Notes: generated from the sequence alone by a model not told the origin. A stretch of DNA of 64,000 nucleotides from JAGQRJ01 sp041402045 (GCA_041402045.1 JAWKSZ010000003.1:152898-216897), one strand, 5' to 3'; positions 53,351-61,831 are shown, counted from the first letter of the stretch. Translations and numbers: made by a program.

Positions 53351-55174
53351 ATGCGCTTCAAGATCTCGATCCTGACGGCCGTCGTCGCGCTGAGTGCACT
53401 GCACGTCATGGGCTGCAACCACAGCAGCAAGGGCGGGGGCAAGACCCTCAGCGGCAGCCTCCCCGCCGTGAACCAGGCCAACGCTGGCGCGAGCCAACTC
53501 GCCCTCTTGGGTGACGGCGGCCCGGTGAGCCTCGGCCCCACGGTCGAGGTCGTCAGCCCGGCGCGCGGGACCTTCGCCTCCCCCGGGGCCCTCATGATCC
53601 AGGGCGTCGCCTCCGACGCCGGCAACGGCGTCGCTCGAGTGGTCGTGGACGGGGTCGACGCGCCCCTCGACGCCAGCGGCGTGTTCCAGGCCCAGGTGAC
53701 CGCCGTCGCGGGCATGAACACCTGGCTGATCCAGGCCTACGACCACGCCGGCGAGCTCACCGAGAAGCACGTGAGCGTGCTCGCCGGGGACTTCGGCGAC
53801 GAGCTGGCGACGCTGCCCGACGCCGCCACCGTGCGCCTGACGGACGCCGCGATCGACCAGTTCGAGCCCGAGCTCGAGGCCGCCCTGGTTGCGCAGAAGG
53901 ACACGATCCGCCAGCAGGTCCTGCAGACCGCGGTCCAGGACATTCAGCTCACCGACTTCCGCTTCGGCGACGTGTCGATCGCCCTCGACGCCGCCGCGGG
54001 CGGCATGCGCTTCCTCGCCCGGATCAAGGACGTCGAGCTGGACATCAAGGCCAGCGCGCGGATCCTGCTCGTGATCAAGAAGGACTTCACCGGGACGATC
54101 CAGGCCGGCCAGGTCGAGATCACCGGCGACATCGCGTTTGGCGCCCAGGGCTCCCAAGCCACCGGCCAGGTGCTCCAGACCAGCGCCACCGCCTCGGGCT
54201 TCAGCGTCCCCGACTTCGCCCGCAGCCAGACCGGCCAGATCCTCGACACCTTCGAGTCCGCCTTCGCCAACGCCGCGACCTCGAACCTGGAGAAGCTCCT
54301 GCAGCAGGCGCTGCTCGCCCAGAACCGGCGCGGGACCCTGAGCCAAGCGGTGGCGGGCAAGGCCCTGACCATCGACTGGCTGCTGAACACCCTGGCCTTC
54401 GACGAGGACGGCGTCACCGCCGCCTTCGACGGCAACGTGATGGCCGAGCAGCCCGTCTACGGGACCCACACTGGCTCCTTCGTGGTCGGCGGCCTGGCCC
54501 CGACCCTGGTCGGCGGCGGGCCGGGCCCGAACGTGGCCCTGAGCTTCCACCAGGACGCGCTCAACCGCGCCATGCACGCCGCCTGGCGCGCCGGGGCCCT
54601 GGTCCACGACCTCGACCAGGCCGCCTTCGACCAGGCCGGGGTGCCCACGAACATGACCACCAGCGGCCTGATGCAGGCCGTCCCCGAGCTCAACGACTAC
54701 CTCGTCCCGGACCTGCCCCTGGTCATGCGGATCGAGGGCATGCTCCCGCCGCTGGTCAGCGTGGCCCCGAACGCCCCGCACCTGTTCCAGCTCGACATCG
54801 CCGACCTGCGCGTCGCCCTGGACGTGATCCACCCCACCGAGGGCGCGATCAACCTCATGACCGCGGTGTTCACCGTCAAGGGCGCCGCGACCCTCGGTCC
54901 CGGCGAGGACAACGGGTTCGTGCTCGAGCCCGTCGCGACCCCGACCTTCCACGTGGACGTCGACGGGCGCGCGCTCCCCGGCTCCGAGACCATGCTCGAG
55001 ACCATGCTCGCCGCCATGGCGCCCCAGCTGTTCCAGGGCAGCCTGGCCCAGGTCAAGCTGGTCGCGATCCCCACGGTCAAGGGCGTCGACCTGGTCGGCG
55101 TGAACTTCTCGGTCTACGAGAGCAGCATCGTCGCCCTGGGCAACGCCGCCCGGAAGCAGGCCCTGCCCCAGTAG
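53351..55174 (+). CDS. large lipoprotein with Ig-like domain and possible TULIP-like lipid-binding region
   Basis: A 607-residue protein with a lipobox signal peptide (ALSALHVMGCNHSS). Residues about 60-150 are a Bacterial-Ig/glucodextranase-N-like domain (PTVEVVSPARGTFASPGALM; MNTWLIQAYDHAGEL). The remaining 450 residues are two long halves built of amphipathic strands and helices (IRQQVLQTAVQDIQLTDFRF; MRFLARIKDVELDIKASARI; HLFQLDIADLRVALDVIHPT). The pattern recalls BPI/TULIP lipid-binding folds, but I cannot prove it. ATG 53351 has GGAGGG 5 nt upstream. The 213-bp gap before it contains two small inverted repeats and probably its own promoter. Placement after an RND-type exporter fits a lipid-transfer role. 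Confidence 0.7.
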   Translation: MRFKISILTAVVALSALHVMGCNHSSKGGGKTLSGSLPAVNQANAGASQLALLGDGGPVSLGPTVEVVSPARGTFASPGALMIQGVASDAGNGVARVVVDGVDAPLDASGVFQAQVTAVAGMNTWLIQAYDHAGELTEKHVSVLAGDFGDELATLPDAATVRLTDAAIDQFEPELEAALVAQKDTIRQQVLQTAVQDIQLTDFRFGDVSIALDAAAGGMRFLARIKDVELDIKASARILLVIKKDFTGTIQAGQVEITGDIAFGAQGSQATGQVLQTSATASGFSVPDFARSQTGQILDTFESAFANAATSNLEKLLQQALLAQNRRGTLSQAVAGKALTIDWLLNTLAFDEDGVTAAFDGNVMAEQPVYGTHTGSFVVGGLAPTLVGGGPGPNVALSFHQDALNRAMHAAWRAGALVHDLDQAAFDQAGVPTNMTTSGLMQAVPELNDYLVPDLPLVMRIEGMLPPLVSVAPNAPHLFQLDIADLRVALDVIHPTEGAINLMTAVFTVKGAATLGPGEDNGFVLEPVATPTFHVDVDGRALPGSETMLETMLAAMAPQLFQGSLAQVKLVAIPTVKGVDLVGVNFSVYESSIVALGNAARKQALPQ

Positions 55175-55209
55175 TCGCCGGTCCTCGACCCTTCTTCGAT
55201 CCACCCTCT

Positions 55210-55236
55210 GCGGTCGCCGCTCCCCGCGGCGACCGC
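55210..55236 (+). terminator. hairpin after the large lipoprotein gene
   Basis: GCGGTCGCCGC and GCGGCGACCGC make a perfect 11-bp stem with a 5-nt loop, starting 35 nt after the stop. No T-tract follows. Confidence 0.6.
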
Positions 55237-55801
55237 GCGCGTCCTGCGGGACACCCCAGAGCAAGGCACAAATATGAATACACTTCGGCCTATATACTGC
55301 GTCAAGGTGTCCAATATAAATATACATATACGAGGGCGGCAGTTCCTCAGCCGCGCCGTCGCGGTGCAGCAGGGCAGGGCAGGGCGCTTCGTGGCGCCGG
55401 CGCCGAGCCCGCAGCGCGCGCCTGGCGGCCTGGGCCCGCGGCGTCTGGGGCGCGGCTAGCGCTCCGCGGCAGGCGGCCGGGCCGGAAGGTCCGTCGCCGC
55501 GCGGGTCTCGGGCCCAGGCGCGTGACACCGAGCGGTCGTCTCGCTCGATCCCAGCCTTCTCGCCCTCGCTCAGCCCTGAAGTGGGAGGGCGCGAGGGCGA
55601 TGGTTCGGCTCCGACCGAGGTCGTTTCCCACCCAGGTCCGCTGGGTGGCCCCCTGCGTGTGCTCACGGGCCCTTCCTCCTCCACGGGCGAGGGTGCACGT
55701 CGTGGGCCAGGCCTCCTAAGTCCTCGTGCCTTCGACGTCCGTCAGCGACCGGACGGATTCTTGCCGGGGTGCGTCCCGTTTGCGCGACCTTCACCGCGGG
55801 G

Positions 55802-55821
55802 GGTGTCTCCCCAGAGACACC
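55802..55821 (-). terminator. hairpin after the rhodanese gene
   Basis: GGTGTCTC and GAGACACC pair perfectly over a 4-nt loop, 6 nt beyond the rhodanese stop on the minus strand. Confidence 0.6.
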
Positions 55822-55827
55822 GCGCAG

Positions 55828-56148
55828 TCAATAGCGCGGCACGCTCGGGTCGACCTCCCGGGACCAGGCGTCGATCCCGCCGCGGAGGTTGATCAGGCGG
55901 GGTAGGTCCGCGTGCTGTTCGAGCCAGGCCGCCGCGCTCGCGCTGCGCACGCCGTGGTGGCACACCACCGCCCAGTCCCGCTCGTCGTCCAGCTCCTGCC
56001 AGCGCTGAGCGAGCTCTCCGAGCGGAATCCACACCGCGCCCGGGAACGGAGCCAGCCGCACCTCCGCGGCTTCGCGCACGTCCAGCACGGCAGGGGGATC
56101 GGGCGCCTGCAAGCGCTCGGCGAGGTGGGGGGCGGTCCAGATCTCCAT
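55828..56148 (-). CDS. single-domain rhodanese (sulfurtransferase-like)
   Basis: A 106-residue cytosolic protein beginning MEIWTAPHLAERLQAPDPPA. VLDVREAAEVRLAPFPGAVW is the first rhodanese signature, and the active-site loop is VVCHHGVRSASAAAWLEQH with the catalytic Cys in CHHGVRS, the loop length typical of sulfurtransferases of the GlpE/YchH-like group. GGIDAWSREVDP closes the domain. ATG 56148 has a leaderless-type promoter (TAAGCT, 6 nt). It is isolated between two gene-free regions and followed by a hairpin, so it is monocistronic. Confidence 0.92.
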   Translation of the reverse strand: MEIWTAPHLAERLQAPDPPAVLDVREAAEVRLAPFPGAVWIPLGELAQRWQELDDERDWAVVCHHGVRSASAAAWLEQHADLPRLINLRGGIDAWSREVDPSVPRY

Positions 56149-56160
56149 GGAGGCAGCTTA
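56149..56160 (-). promoter_or_regulatory. leaderless-type -10 box of the rhodanese gene
   Basis: On the minus strand TAAGCT is followed by 6 nt (GCCTCC) and the ATG at 56148. Confidence 0.55.
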
Positions 56161-57075
56161 CGGCGCTCGAGCGGGGCAGGGCAGGGGGGGCGCGACGGTC
56201 GACCGGGGAGCCTCGACGCGCCCGGCCGTCGAACCCGCCGGAGGTCAGCGAGCACGCGGGCTGCACCCCACGACGCGCTCAGCGCGCCCAGGATCGCGTC
56301 GAGCCACGGATTCGTCCCCGAGGTCGGTCGGTCCGGATCCCAGGACTCGATCGGTGATCGACGGAGCCGCGGCCGTACCGGGCCGTGCCGGCGGAGCCGC
56401 CCGACCCGATTCGTCATCGGCGGCATGCGGCGGTGCGACCCGCCTGCCGCGGGGGGGCGAGGATCGGCCCGTGCCCGCCCGCTCGTGACAGGCGGATCGT
56501 GACAGGCGGACCGCGGGCGGCCGCGGGCGGACCGGGGACGTCGAGGGATCGTCGACCTCGCGGCCAGCACCGCCGATCACGCGGTAGGTCGGGCCGACCC
56601 TCGAGGCGCCGGGCGCCCCGAGCCGCGGGCGGACCGGGGACGTCGAGGGGCGGCGCGCCCCGAGCCGCGATCGGCGACCTCGCGGCACGTGTAGGTGAGC
56701 AGCTCGCTGCTCCCGGTGTGTCCGTCCCTCCACCTCCTCACCTCCGAGGGAGGACGCCTGACGGTCAGGCGCCAGCGAAGCTCCCCCCAGCGCTCACCCC
56801 CTGGCGAAGCACCTCCGCCCGCAGCACCGCCGATCACGCGGTAGGTCGGGCCGACCCTCGCTGCGCCGGGCCCCGCGGGAGGCCAGCGACTACGCGGGCT
56901 CCGCGCCACGAGGCGCTGAGAGCCTCCAGGATCGCGTTGGAGCGCGAACGCGACCCAGCGGTCGCGCGGACGGATCCGCCCCTGGAGGCGCTCCTACAGC
57001 CTAGGCCCGATAACAGCCCTTATGGGGCGTTCGGGGTGGGTTAAGTCCAATAACGCCGTAGCCGGACCTCGGCCC
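56149..57075. repeat. 927-bp non-coding block of degenerate direct repeats
   Basis: No gene is supported here. Three imperfect or exact repeat families recur. A: about 48 bp starting AGCACCGCCGATCACGCGG at about 56566 and 56823. B: 26 bp starting CGCGGGCGGACCGGGGACG at about 56522 and 56624. C: about 64 bp at 56241-56304 and 56879-56942, sharing CAGGATCGCGT near the right end. Short tandem units (GATCGTGACAGGCGG twice near 56495; CCGCGGGCGG) and a palindrome GCCTGAC-G-GTCAGGC (56756-56770) lie between. This could be a decayed duplicated element, a recombination site or a structured RNA region. No transposase remnant is seen. Confidence 0.6.
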
Positions 57076-57508
57076 TCAGGTGTGGGCCCCGTCGGAGAGC
57101 TCCACGAGGATCCCGTTGGCCGACTTCGGATGAATGAACGCCACCTGGCAGCCGCCGGCGCCGGGTCGCGGCGCGTCGCCGACGAAGCTCAGCCCCGCCG
57201 CCTGCAGCCGCTCGACCTCGCCAGCCACGTCGTCCACCTGCAGCGCCATGTGGTGGATCCCAGGGCCGCGCTTCTCCAGGCTGCGCTTGAGGGGGCTCGC
57301 GTCCGAGGTCGGCTCCAGGAGCTCGATCCGGGCCTCGCCGACCTGGAAGAAGGCGACGCGCACGCCCTCGGAGGCGACCTCATCGTGCCCGCTGCACTCC
57401 ACACCCAGCAGCGTGCGGAACAGCGGCTCCTCCGCCAGGCTGTGCACGGCGATCCCCCAAATGGTCGATGCGGTTGGCCGGGTCCTCCAGCAGGGGTCGG
57501 TCGCCCGC
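57076..57508 (-). CDS. mce: glyoxalase-fold protein, methylmalonyl-CoA epimerase type (frameshift near N-terminus)
   Basis: The clean frame (57447-57076, 123 residues) contains GVRVAFFQVGEARIELLEPT, KRGPGIHHMALQVDDVAGEV and VAFIHPKSANGILVELSDG. These are the second-half motifs of methylmalonyl-CoA epimerase, including the metal His in GIHHMA and the Glu in LVELS. The first metal motif RIDHLGIAVHSL is there too, but its start is in a different frame: the run of five C at 57454-57458 seems one base too long. In that frame no ATG/GTG/TTG occurs up to a TATAAC box at 57521-57516; a GCG at 57508 stands where a leaderless start would be. Epimerase interconverts methylmalonyl-CoA isomers in propionate or B12-dependent metabolism. 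No mutase genes are nearby. Confidence 0.75.
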
Positions 57509-57553
57509 GGCCTCCGTTATACGGCCCGGGGCGCCCCGGCCAGCGCCGCGGGC

Positions 57554-59977
57554 TCACTCCCCGGCGGCCTTGCGCTTGAGCTCGGCGAAGCGCGCCTCGG
57601 CCTCGGCCAGGCGGGCCGCGGCCCGCGCCTCGATCGCCTCGCGCTGGCTGAGGTCCTGCTGGGTGAGCTGGGTCAGGATCTCCTGGACCGAGCCCGGCAG
57701 CGGCTGCAGGCTCTCCTTCCAGTGCCCTGGGTCGTCGGTGGCCTTGCGCCACCCCGTGAGCCGGTTCAGGGCGGCCAGGATCTGGAGGCGCACGTCGGAC
57801 TCGCGGGTGCGGTCCAGGACCTCGATCAGGGTCTTGAGGGTCTTCTCGCTGGGGTGGGTCGCCAGAGCGCGCACGGCGTCGACGCTGCCCTTGCGGGCGT
57901 TCTGCCGCAGGGCGTCCCGCAGCGAGTTCGAGAGGTCGTATTCGGCGTTCTTGCGCTTGTCCCGCAGCCAGCCGAAGCGGCCCCCGCTGGCGAGGGGGTA
58001 GAGCAGCTCGAGGATCGCGTCCTCGCGCTCGTTGCGCAGCCGGGTGGCCAGCACCTGCGCCGCGCGCTTGCGGAAGTCGTCGGGCTCCGGCGCGTTGGGG
58101 GTGTTCAGGAGCTTGGCTGCGTGGAGCCGCAGGGCGTCGTCGGAGTCCTCGAGCCCGTCGAGGAGGATCTCCAGGGAGTCCGGGAACAGCCGCGCCTGGG
58201 CCAGGTCCAGGACCTGCAGCCGGGTGTGGGGGTCCTTGATCCGCGAGGCGGTCCGGCGCAGGGCTCGATCGAGCTCGGGGTCCCCTGCCCTGCGGGTGCT
58301 GTGGAGCTCCTTGAGCACGGCGTCGTGGTCGCCCGGACGCGTGAGGTCCTCGACCAGCCAGGCCACGTCGGTCCCCGGGGCGATCCCCACATCGGCCAGG
58401 AGCGGGGCTAGTTGGCGCCCCAGCGGGCTCTGGGGCTGGGTTCGCAGCACCTCCAGGATCCAGGCGGTGAGGTCCGCACCCGGGACCCGAATCTGCTGGG
58501 TGAGCGTCTGCAGCGCCACGGTCTGGGCCGTCGCGTCCCCTACTCCCTCGACCGTGTCCAGGAAGCGGCGCAGCGGACAGGCCCCCTCGACGGTCAGGGT
58601 CGCGAGCAACCCCAGCGCCTCGCGCTCGCCGCTGCCGGAGGCGGGCTGGCGAGCCACCCCGATCAGCGGCTCCACCGCCGCGTCTCCGCCGGCGTGGAGC
58701 ACGGCGTAGGCCTCGGCCCGGGTGGTGGGGTTGCCGAGGAGCGCGGCTGCGTGGGGCAAGGAGGCCTTGGGCCAGGCCAGGATCGGCTCCTCGTCGCTGC
58801 GCCCGAGCTGGCGGCGAACCTCGCTGGCGCCCTCCAGGAGCCGCGCGGCCGCCGCGGGGTCGGCGGTCGCCTCGAGGGCCTCCGCCCGCGCGAGGGCCGC
58901 CGGCAGCGCGGAGTCCGAGAGGGCCACCGAGAGCAGCGTGGCGCCCCAAGCCGGGTCCTCGAGGGTGCGCTGCAGCCGCGCCGCGGCGAGGCGCACGCCG
59001 TAGTCGGGGTCCCGGGCCAGGCCGTCCAGACGCGGCCGCGGGAGCTCGAGCGCGGCGCGCTGGGCGAGCCGCAGCCCAGCCCGCCGCACGGCCGGTCGAC
59101 CGTCGTTGAGGGCCTCGCTCAGCGCCTTCTGCAGCGGGCGACCCAGGCGCGCCTCGAACGCGGCCGGGTCCGCCGGGCGAGCCGGCTGCCCCGGGGCCTC
59201 GTCGGCCCAGGAGAGCACGAGCAGGCGCCGCAGCGGGTGGGGCTCGCCGACCACGTCGGCGAGCCGTCGGCTGGGCCCCGCGACGGGCGTGGCGGGGCCC
59301 TCAGCGGGGTCCGCGAGGTCCTCGGCGCCCTGCCCTGCCCCGCCCCCGAGCTCCGGCGCCTGAGCCGTGGAAGGGTCGGGTGGCGCGGGGCTCGCCACGG
59401 TGCGCAGCGCGCCGAACACGACCACCAGGCCCCACAGCAGGCTCCCGGTCCAGGCCGTGAGCAGGACCTGTCGGAGCTGAGCGCGGGCGGGGGCGGACGA
59501 CCCGAGCCGCCCGTCGAGGCCCTGGGTCTGCAGCGCGATCCAGGGCCCCCACACGAGCCCGGCGGGGGTCAGCGCCCACCAGCTGCTGCGCGCGAGGCGG
59601 GTCAGGCGACGCAGCGCGCTGCGCTCGGGTTGCTGCGAGGTCGCCCGGCGTCCGCTCCCCCGTCGCCGGGGCTCTCCCTCGTCTTCGTCCGCCTCCTCGC
59701 GGGGCTTGCGCTTGCGTCGGCGCTTGCGCTCCAGGGGCGGCTCGGAGTCCGACCCCGGCGCCAAGGACAGCTGCGGCTCGTCCCGGCGCGGCGGGGGCGG
59801 CGGCGCGATCTGGCCCTCGTCGCTCTCCAGGACTTCGAACGGGACCAGCAGGTCCTCGTCCTCGGACGGCCGCGGAATGCGCTGAGTGGCCCCGCAGCGC
59901 CGACACTGGAGCTTTCGCCCAGCCTTCGACGGCGGCACGCGGTAGGTCTTCCCGCAGACACACGGAACCCGTATCAC
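57554..59977 (-). CDS. membrane protein with zinc ribbon and long HEAT-repeat domain
   Basis: An 807-residue protein starting GTG 59977. The N-terminus is a zinc ribbon (CVCGKTYRVPPSKAGRKLQC, then RC), followed by an acidic and then very basic low-complexity linker (ERKRRRKRKPREEADEDEGE). Two hydrophobic segments (SSWWALTPAGLVWGPWIALQ and LLTAWTGSLLWGLVVVFGAL) insert in the membrane. Residues about 270-760 are HEAT-type helical repeats (AVRRAGLRLAQRAALELPRP; DSDDALRLHAAKLLNTPNAP), ending in a coiled coil (AEARFAELKRKAAGE). It is probably a membrane-tethered scaffold; the partners are unknown. A leaderless-type promoter precedes it. Confidence 0.8.
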   Translation of the reverse strand: MIRVPCVCGKTYRVPPSKAGRKLQCRRCGATQRIPRPSEDEDLLVPFEVLESDEGQIAPPPPPRRDEPQLSLAPGSDSEPPLERKRRRKRKPREEADEDEGEPRRRGSGRRATSQQPERSALRRLTRLARSSWWALTPAGLVWGPWIALQTQGLDGRLGSSAPARAQLRQVLLTAWTGSLLWGLVVVFGALRTVASPAPPDPSTAQAPELGGGAGQGAEDLADPAEGPATPVAGPSRRLADVVGEPHPLRRLLVLSWADEAPGQPARPADPAAFEARLGRPLQKALSEALNDGRPAVRRAGLRLAQRAALELPRPRLDGLARDPDYGVRLAAARLQRTLEDPAWGATLLSVALSDSALPAALARAEALEATADPAAAARLLEGASEVRRQLGRSDEEPILAWPKASLPHAAALLGNPTTRAEAYAVLHAGGDAAVEPLIGVARQPASGSGEREALGLLATLTVEGACPLRRFLDTVEGVGDATAQTVALQTLTQQIRVPGADLTAWILEVLRTQPQSPLGRQLAPLLADVGIAPGTDVAWLVEDLTRPGDHDAVLKELHSTRRAGDPELDRALRRTASRIKDPHTRLQVLDLAQARLFPDSLEILLDGLEDSDDALRLHAAKLLNTPNAPEPDDFRKRAAQVLATRLRNEREDAILELLYPLASGGRFGWLRDKRKNAEYDLSNSLRDALRQNARKGSVDAVRALATHPSEKTLKTLIEVLDRTRESDVRLQILAALNRLTGWRKATDDPGHWKESLQPLPGSVQEILTQLTQQDLSQREAIEARAAARLAEAEARFAELKRKAAGE

Positions 59978-59989
59978 CCCACAACCTTA
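59978..59989 (-). promoter_or_regulatory. leaderless-type -10 box of the HEAT-repeat gene
   Basis: On the minus strand TAAGGT is followed by 6 nt (TGTGGG) and the GTG at 59977. Confidence 0.6.
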
Positions 59990-60320
59990 GAGCGCATGGG
60001 GAGCACGGTCAACGCAGCGCCACCCACTCAGCACCTCGCCCTGGGCACGCATGCAACATATATGTATATGACTTGAGGTATACAGCTACACATGCCTTAT
60101 GCGCCCTAGCCACATATGCGGCCGCATGCTTGGTGACTTCGCCGGGCGGATCGCAGCCGAGGCGGGCGTTGGCGGTGGGGATTCCCCGTCGCCGCGGTGA
60201 AGGATCCCCACCCCCCTGTGCTAAATTCCCTGCCGGCCGTGGGGAGCGCCGCGGTCCGCAGCGTGCACTGGGCCTCTCCATGATCGTGAACCCACTCAGA
60301 GCCTTCCGCGGGAGCGTGGC
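59978..60320. other. 343-bp divergent intergenic region with AT-rich island
   Basis: Between the HEAT-repeat gene (minus) and pssA (plus). At 60055-60125 lies an AT-rich patch (ACATATATGTATATGAC) that shares the 11-mer ATATACATATA, in the opposite orientation, with the island at 55.3 kb. TAAATT at 60222-60227 is a plausible -10 box for pssA. A 14-codon frame from ATG 60280 ends exactly at the pssA start (GTGA); it has no Shine-Dalgarno, so a leader peptide is possible but unsupported. Confidence 0.5.
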
Positions 60321-61370
60321 GTGAGCCGTCGCGAGCGCCGTCGTCTGCGGCCCCGGGTCCGAGATCGCGCCAAGAAGGGCCTGGCCCTGCTCCCCAGCCT
60401 GCTGACCCTGGCGAACATGGTGTGCGGGTTCTACGCGATCGTGCACGTGGGCGCCGTGGACTGGGTCGACGGCGAGCCGCTCCCGGCCAACAGCTTCCTG
60501 GCTGCCGCCGTCGCGATCTTGATCGCCATGGTGTTCGACATGCTCGACGGCCGCGTCGCGCGCATGACGAACTCGACCAGCGACTTCGGCGCGCAGCTCG
60601 ACTCCCTGGCCGACGCGATCACCTTCGGCGTCGCCCCCGGGGTGATCGTGGCCATGCTCCACGCCATGGGTCGCTACAACAACGAGTACCCCCTCTGGTC
60701 CCGCATGGCCTGGGTGTTCGGCGCGGCCTACGCCTGCGGCGCCGTGGTGCGCCTGGCGCGCTTCAACGTGCACACCGAGTCCCACGACGAAGAGGCCCAC
60801 CTGTGGTTCAAGGGCCTGCCCTCCCCTGCCGCGGCAGGGGTGATCGCGAGCCTGGTGCTGGTGAACGCGTTCTTCCTCAGCGAGCGCGGCAACCACCGCC
60901 TGAGCTGGATCGAGCCCAACACCATGGAGCTCGTGGGCCACGTGATCGTGACCGCGCTGCCCTTCGTGGCTCTGGGCATCGGCTACCTCATGGTCTCGCA
61001 GTTCCGCTACGTGCACTTCGCCAACGCCTACCTCCGCGGGCGCAAGCCCGCGGACTACCTGGTGGCGGTGATCTTCCTGGGCGCCCTGGGCGCGCTGGTC
61101 CCGGAGATCTCGCTGGCGATCATCTTCTGCGGCTTCGCGCTCACCGGCCCGCTCCGCGCGCTCCGCGCCTACTGGCGCGGAGAGACCGAGCCGGAGCCGC
61201 GCGCCGACAGCGGCGCCGTGTTGAGCCTCAACGGCTCCCCGCCCCAGCTCCCGCCCCCCGCCGCGCAGGACCCGCACGACGACGAGTCCGACGAGCGCCC
61301 CTCCCGTCCGAGCTTCCCGTCGGGGGCCCAGCGCCGGGAGGGCTCGGCCCGCGGGAAGCGCCAGGCCTGA
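60321..61370 (+). CDS. pssA: CDP-diacylglycerol-serine O-phosphatidyltransferase
   Basis: A 349-residue membrane enzyme making phosphatidylserine from CDP-diacylglycerol and serine. The CDP-alcohol phosphotransferase motif is complete: DMLDGRVARMTNSTSDFGAQ followed by LDSLADAITFG, giving DGxxAR, then G, D and D. Six to eight membrane helices are expected. The start is GTG 60321, with GGGAG 6 nt upstream. The C-terminal 60 residues are a Pro/Ser/Arg-rich cytosolic tail with no conservation. It heads a tightly spaced operon with folK, panC, ispE and rarA. The usual partner psd is absent. Confidence 0.93.
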   Translation: MSRRERRRLRPRVRDRAKKGLALLPSLLTLANMVCGFYAIVHVGAVDWVDGEPLPANSFLAAAVAILIAMVFDMLDGRVARMTNSTSDFGAQLDSLADAITFGVAPGVIVAMLHAMGRYNNEYPLWSRMAWVFGAAYACGAVVRLARFNVHTESHDEEAHLWFKGLPSPAAAGVIASLVLVNAFFLSERGNHRLSWIEPNTMELVGHVIVTALPFVALGIGYLMVSQFRYVHFANAYLRGRKPADYLVAVIFLGALGALVPEISLAIIFCGFALTGPLRALRAYWRGETEPEPRADSGAVLSLNGSPPQLPPPAAQDPHDDESDERPSRPSFPSGAQRREGSARGKRQA

Positions 61371-61372
61371 GC

Positions 61373-61831
61373 GTGGCCCTGGCCGTGGTCGCGCTCGGCA
61401 GCAACCTCGGGCCGCGGGCGGCCCTGCTCGACGCGGGCCTGCGCCGCCTCGGGGCGCTGCCCGGGACCCGGGTCCTCGCGCGCTCCCGCTGGGCGCCGAG
61501 CCCCCCTGAGGCCGCCGGGGACGGCGGCCCGTACCTGAACGGGGTGGCCCTGCTCGAGACCGCGCTCCCGCCAGAGCGCCTGCACCGAGCCGCGCGGCGG
61601 ATCGAGCGGGAGCTGGGGCGCGCGCCGCGCCCCCAGGATCGGGCTCGCCCCCTGGACCTGGACCTGATCTTCCTCGGCGCGCTGCGCCGCGAGACGGGGG
61701 TCCTGACGGTGCCTCACCCGCGCTACCGGCGCCGGCCCTTCGTGTTGGACCCCGCTCGCGCCCTCGCTCCGCGGCTGTGCGACCCCCGCTGCGGCCGGCC
61801 CCTGCGCGACCTCGAGCTGGAGGAGGCCTGA
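61373..61831 (+). CDS. folK: 2-amino-4-hydroxy-6-hydroxymethyldihydropteridine pyrophosphokinase
   Basis: A 152-residue HPPK of the folate pathway: it transfers pyrophosphate from ATP to hydroxymethyl-dihydropterin. Signatures are VALGSNLGPRAALL, YLNGVALLET and the signature loop RPLDLDLIFLGA with the metal-binding Asp pair, then VPHPRYRRRPFVLDP. It starts GTG 61373, 2 nt after the pssA stop. Its stop is 1 nt from panC. Confidence 0.94.
   Translation: MALAVVALGSNLGPRAALLDAGLRRLGALPGTRVLARSRWAPSPPEAAGDGGPYLNGVALLETALPPERLHRAARRIERELGRAPRPQDRARPLDLDLIFLGALRRETGVLTVPHPRYRRRPFVLDPARALAPRLCDPRCGRPLRDLELEEA

Larger units (their letters stand above)
55175..55827. other. 653-bp gene-free region with AT-rich island
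   Basis: No convincing coding region is found; reading frames here have no start signal or recognisable protein. It holds the hairpin at 55210-55236, then at 55262-55336 a sharply AT-rich stretch (CTATATACT, ATATAAATATACATATA) in an otherwise GC-rich window, then GC-rich sequence with CAGGG repeats (55369-55385). CTATATACT at about 55290 could be a plus-strand -10 box, so an unrecognised RNA reading rightwards is possible. I matched no known RNA family. Confidence 0.5.

Noticed and set aside
55340..55760. Structured RNA (RNase P RNA, SRP RNA or tmRNA) in the gene-free region
   Set aside because: I looked for the conserved core strings of these RNAs on both strands and did not find them; only general GC-rich pairing is present.
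56149..57075. CRISPR array or phage attachment site in the repeat block
   Set aside because: The repeats differ in length and spacing, there are no uniform spacers, no cas genes, no integrase and no tRNA.
60280..60324. Leader peptide MIVNPLRAFRGSVA before pssA
   Set aside because: It ends in a GTGA overlap with pssA, but has no Shine-Dalgarno and no attenuator-like features; chance is likely.
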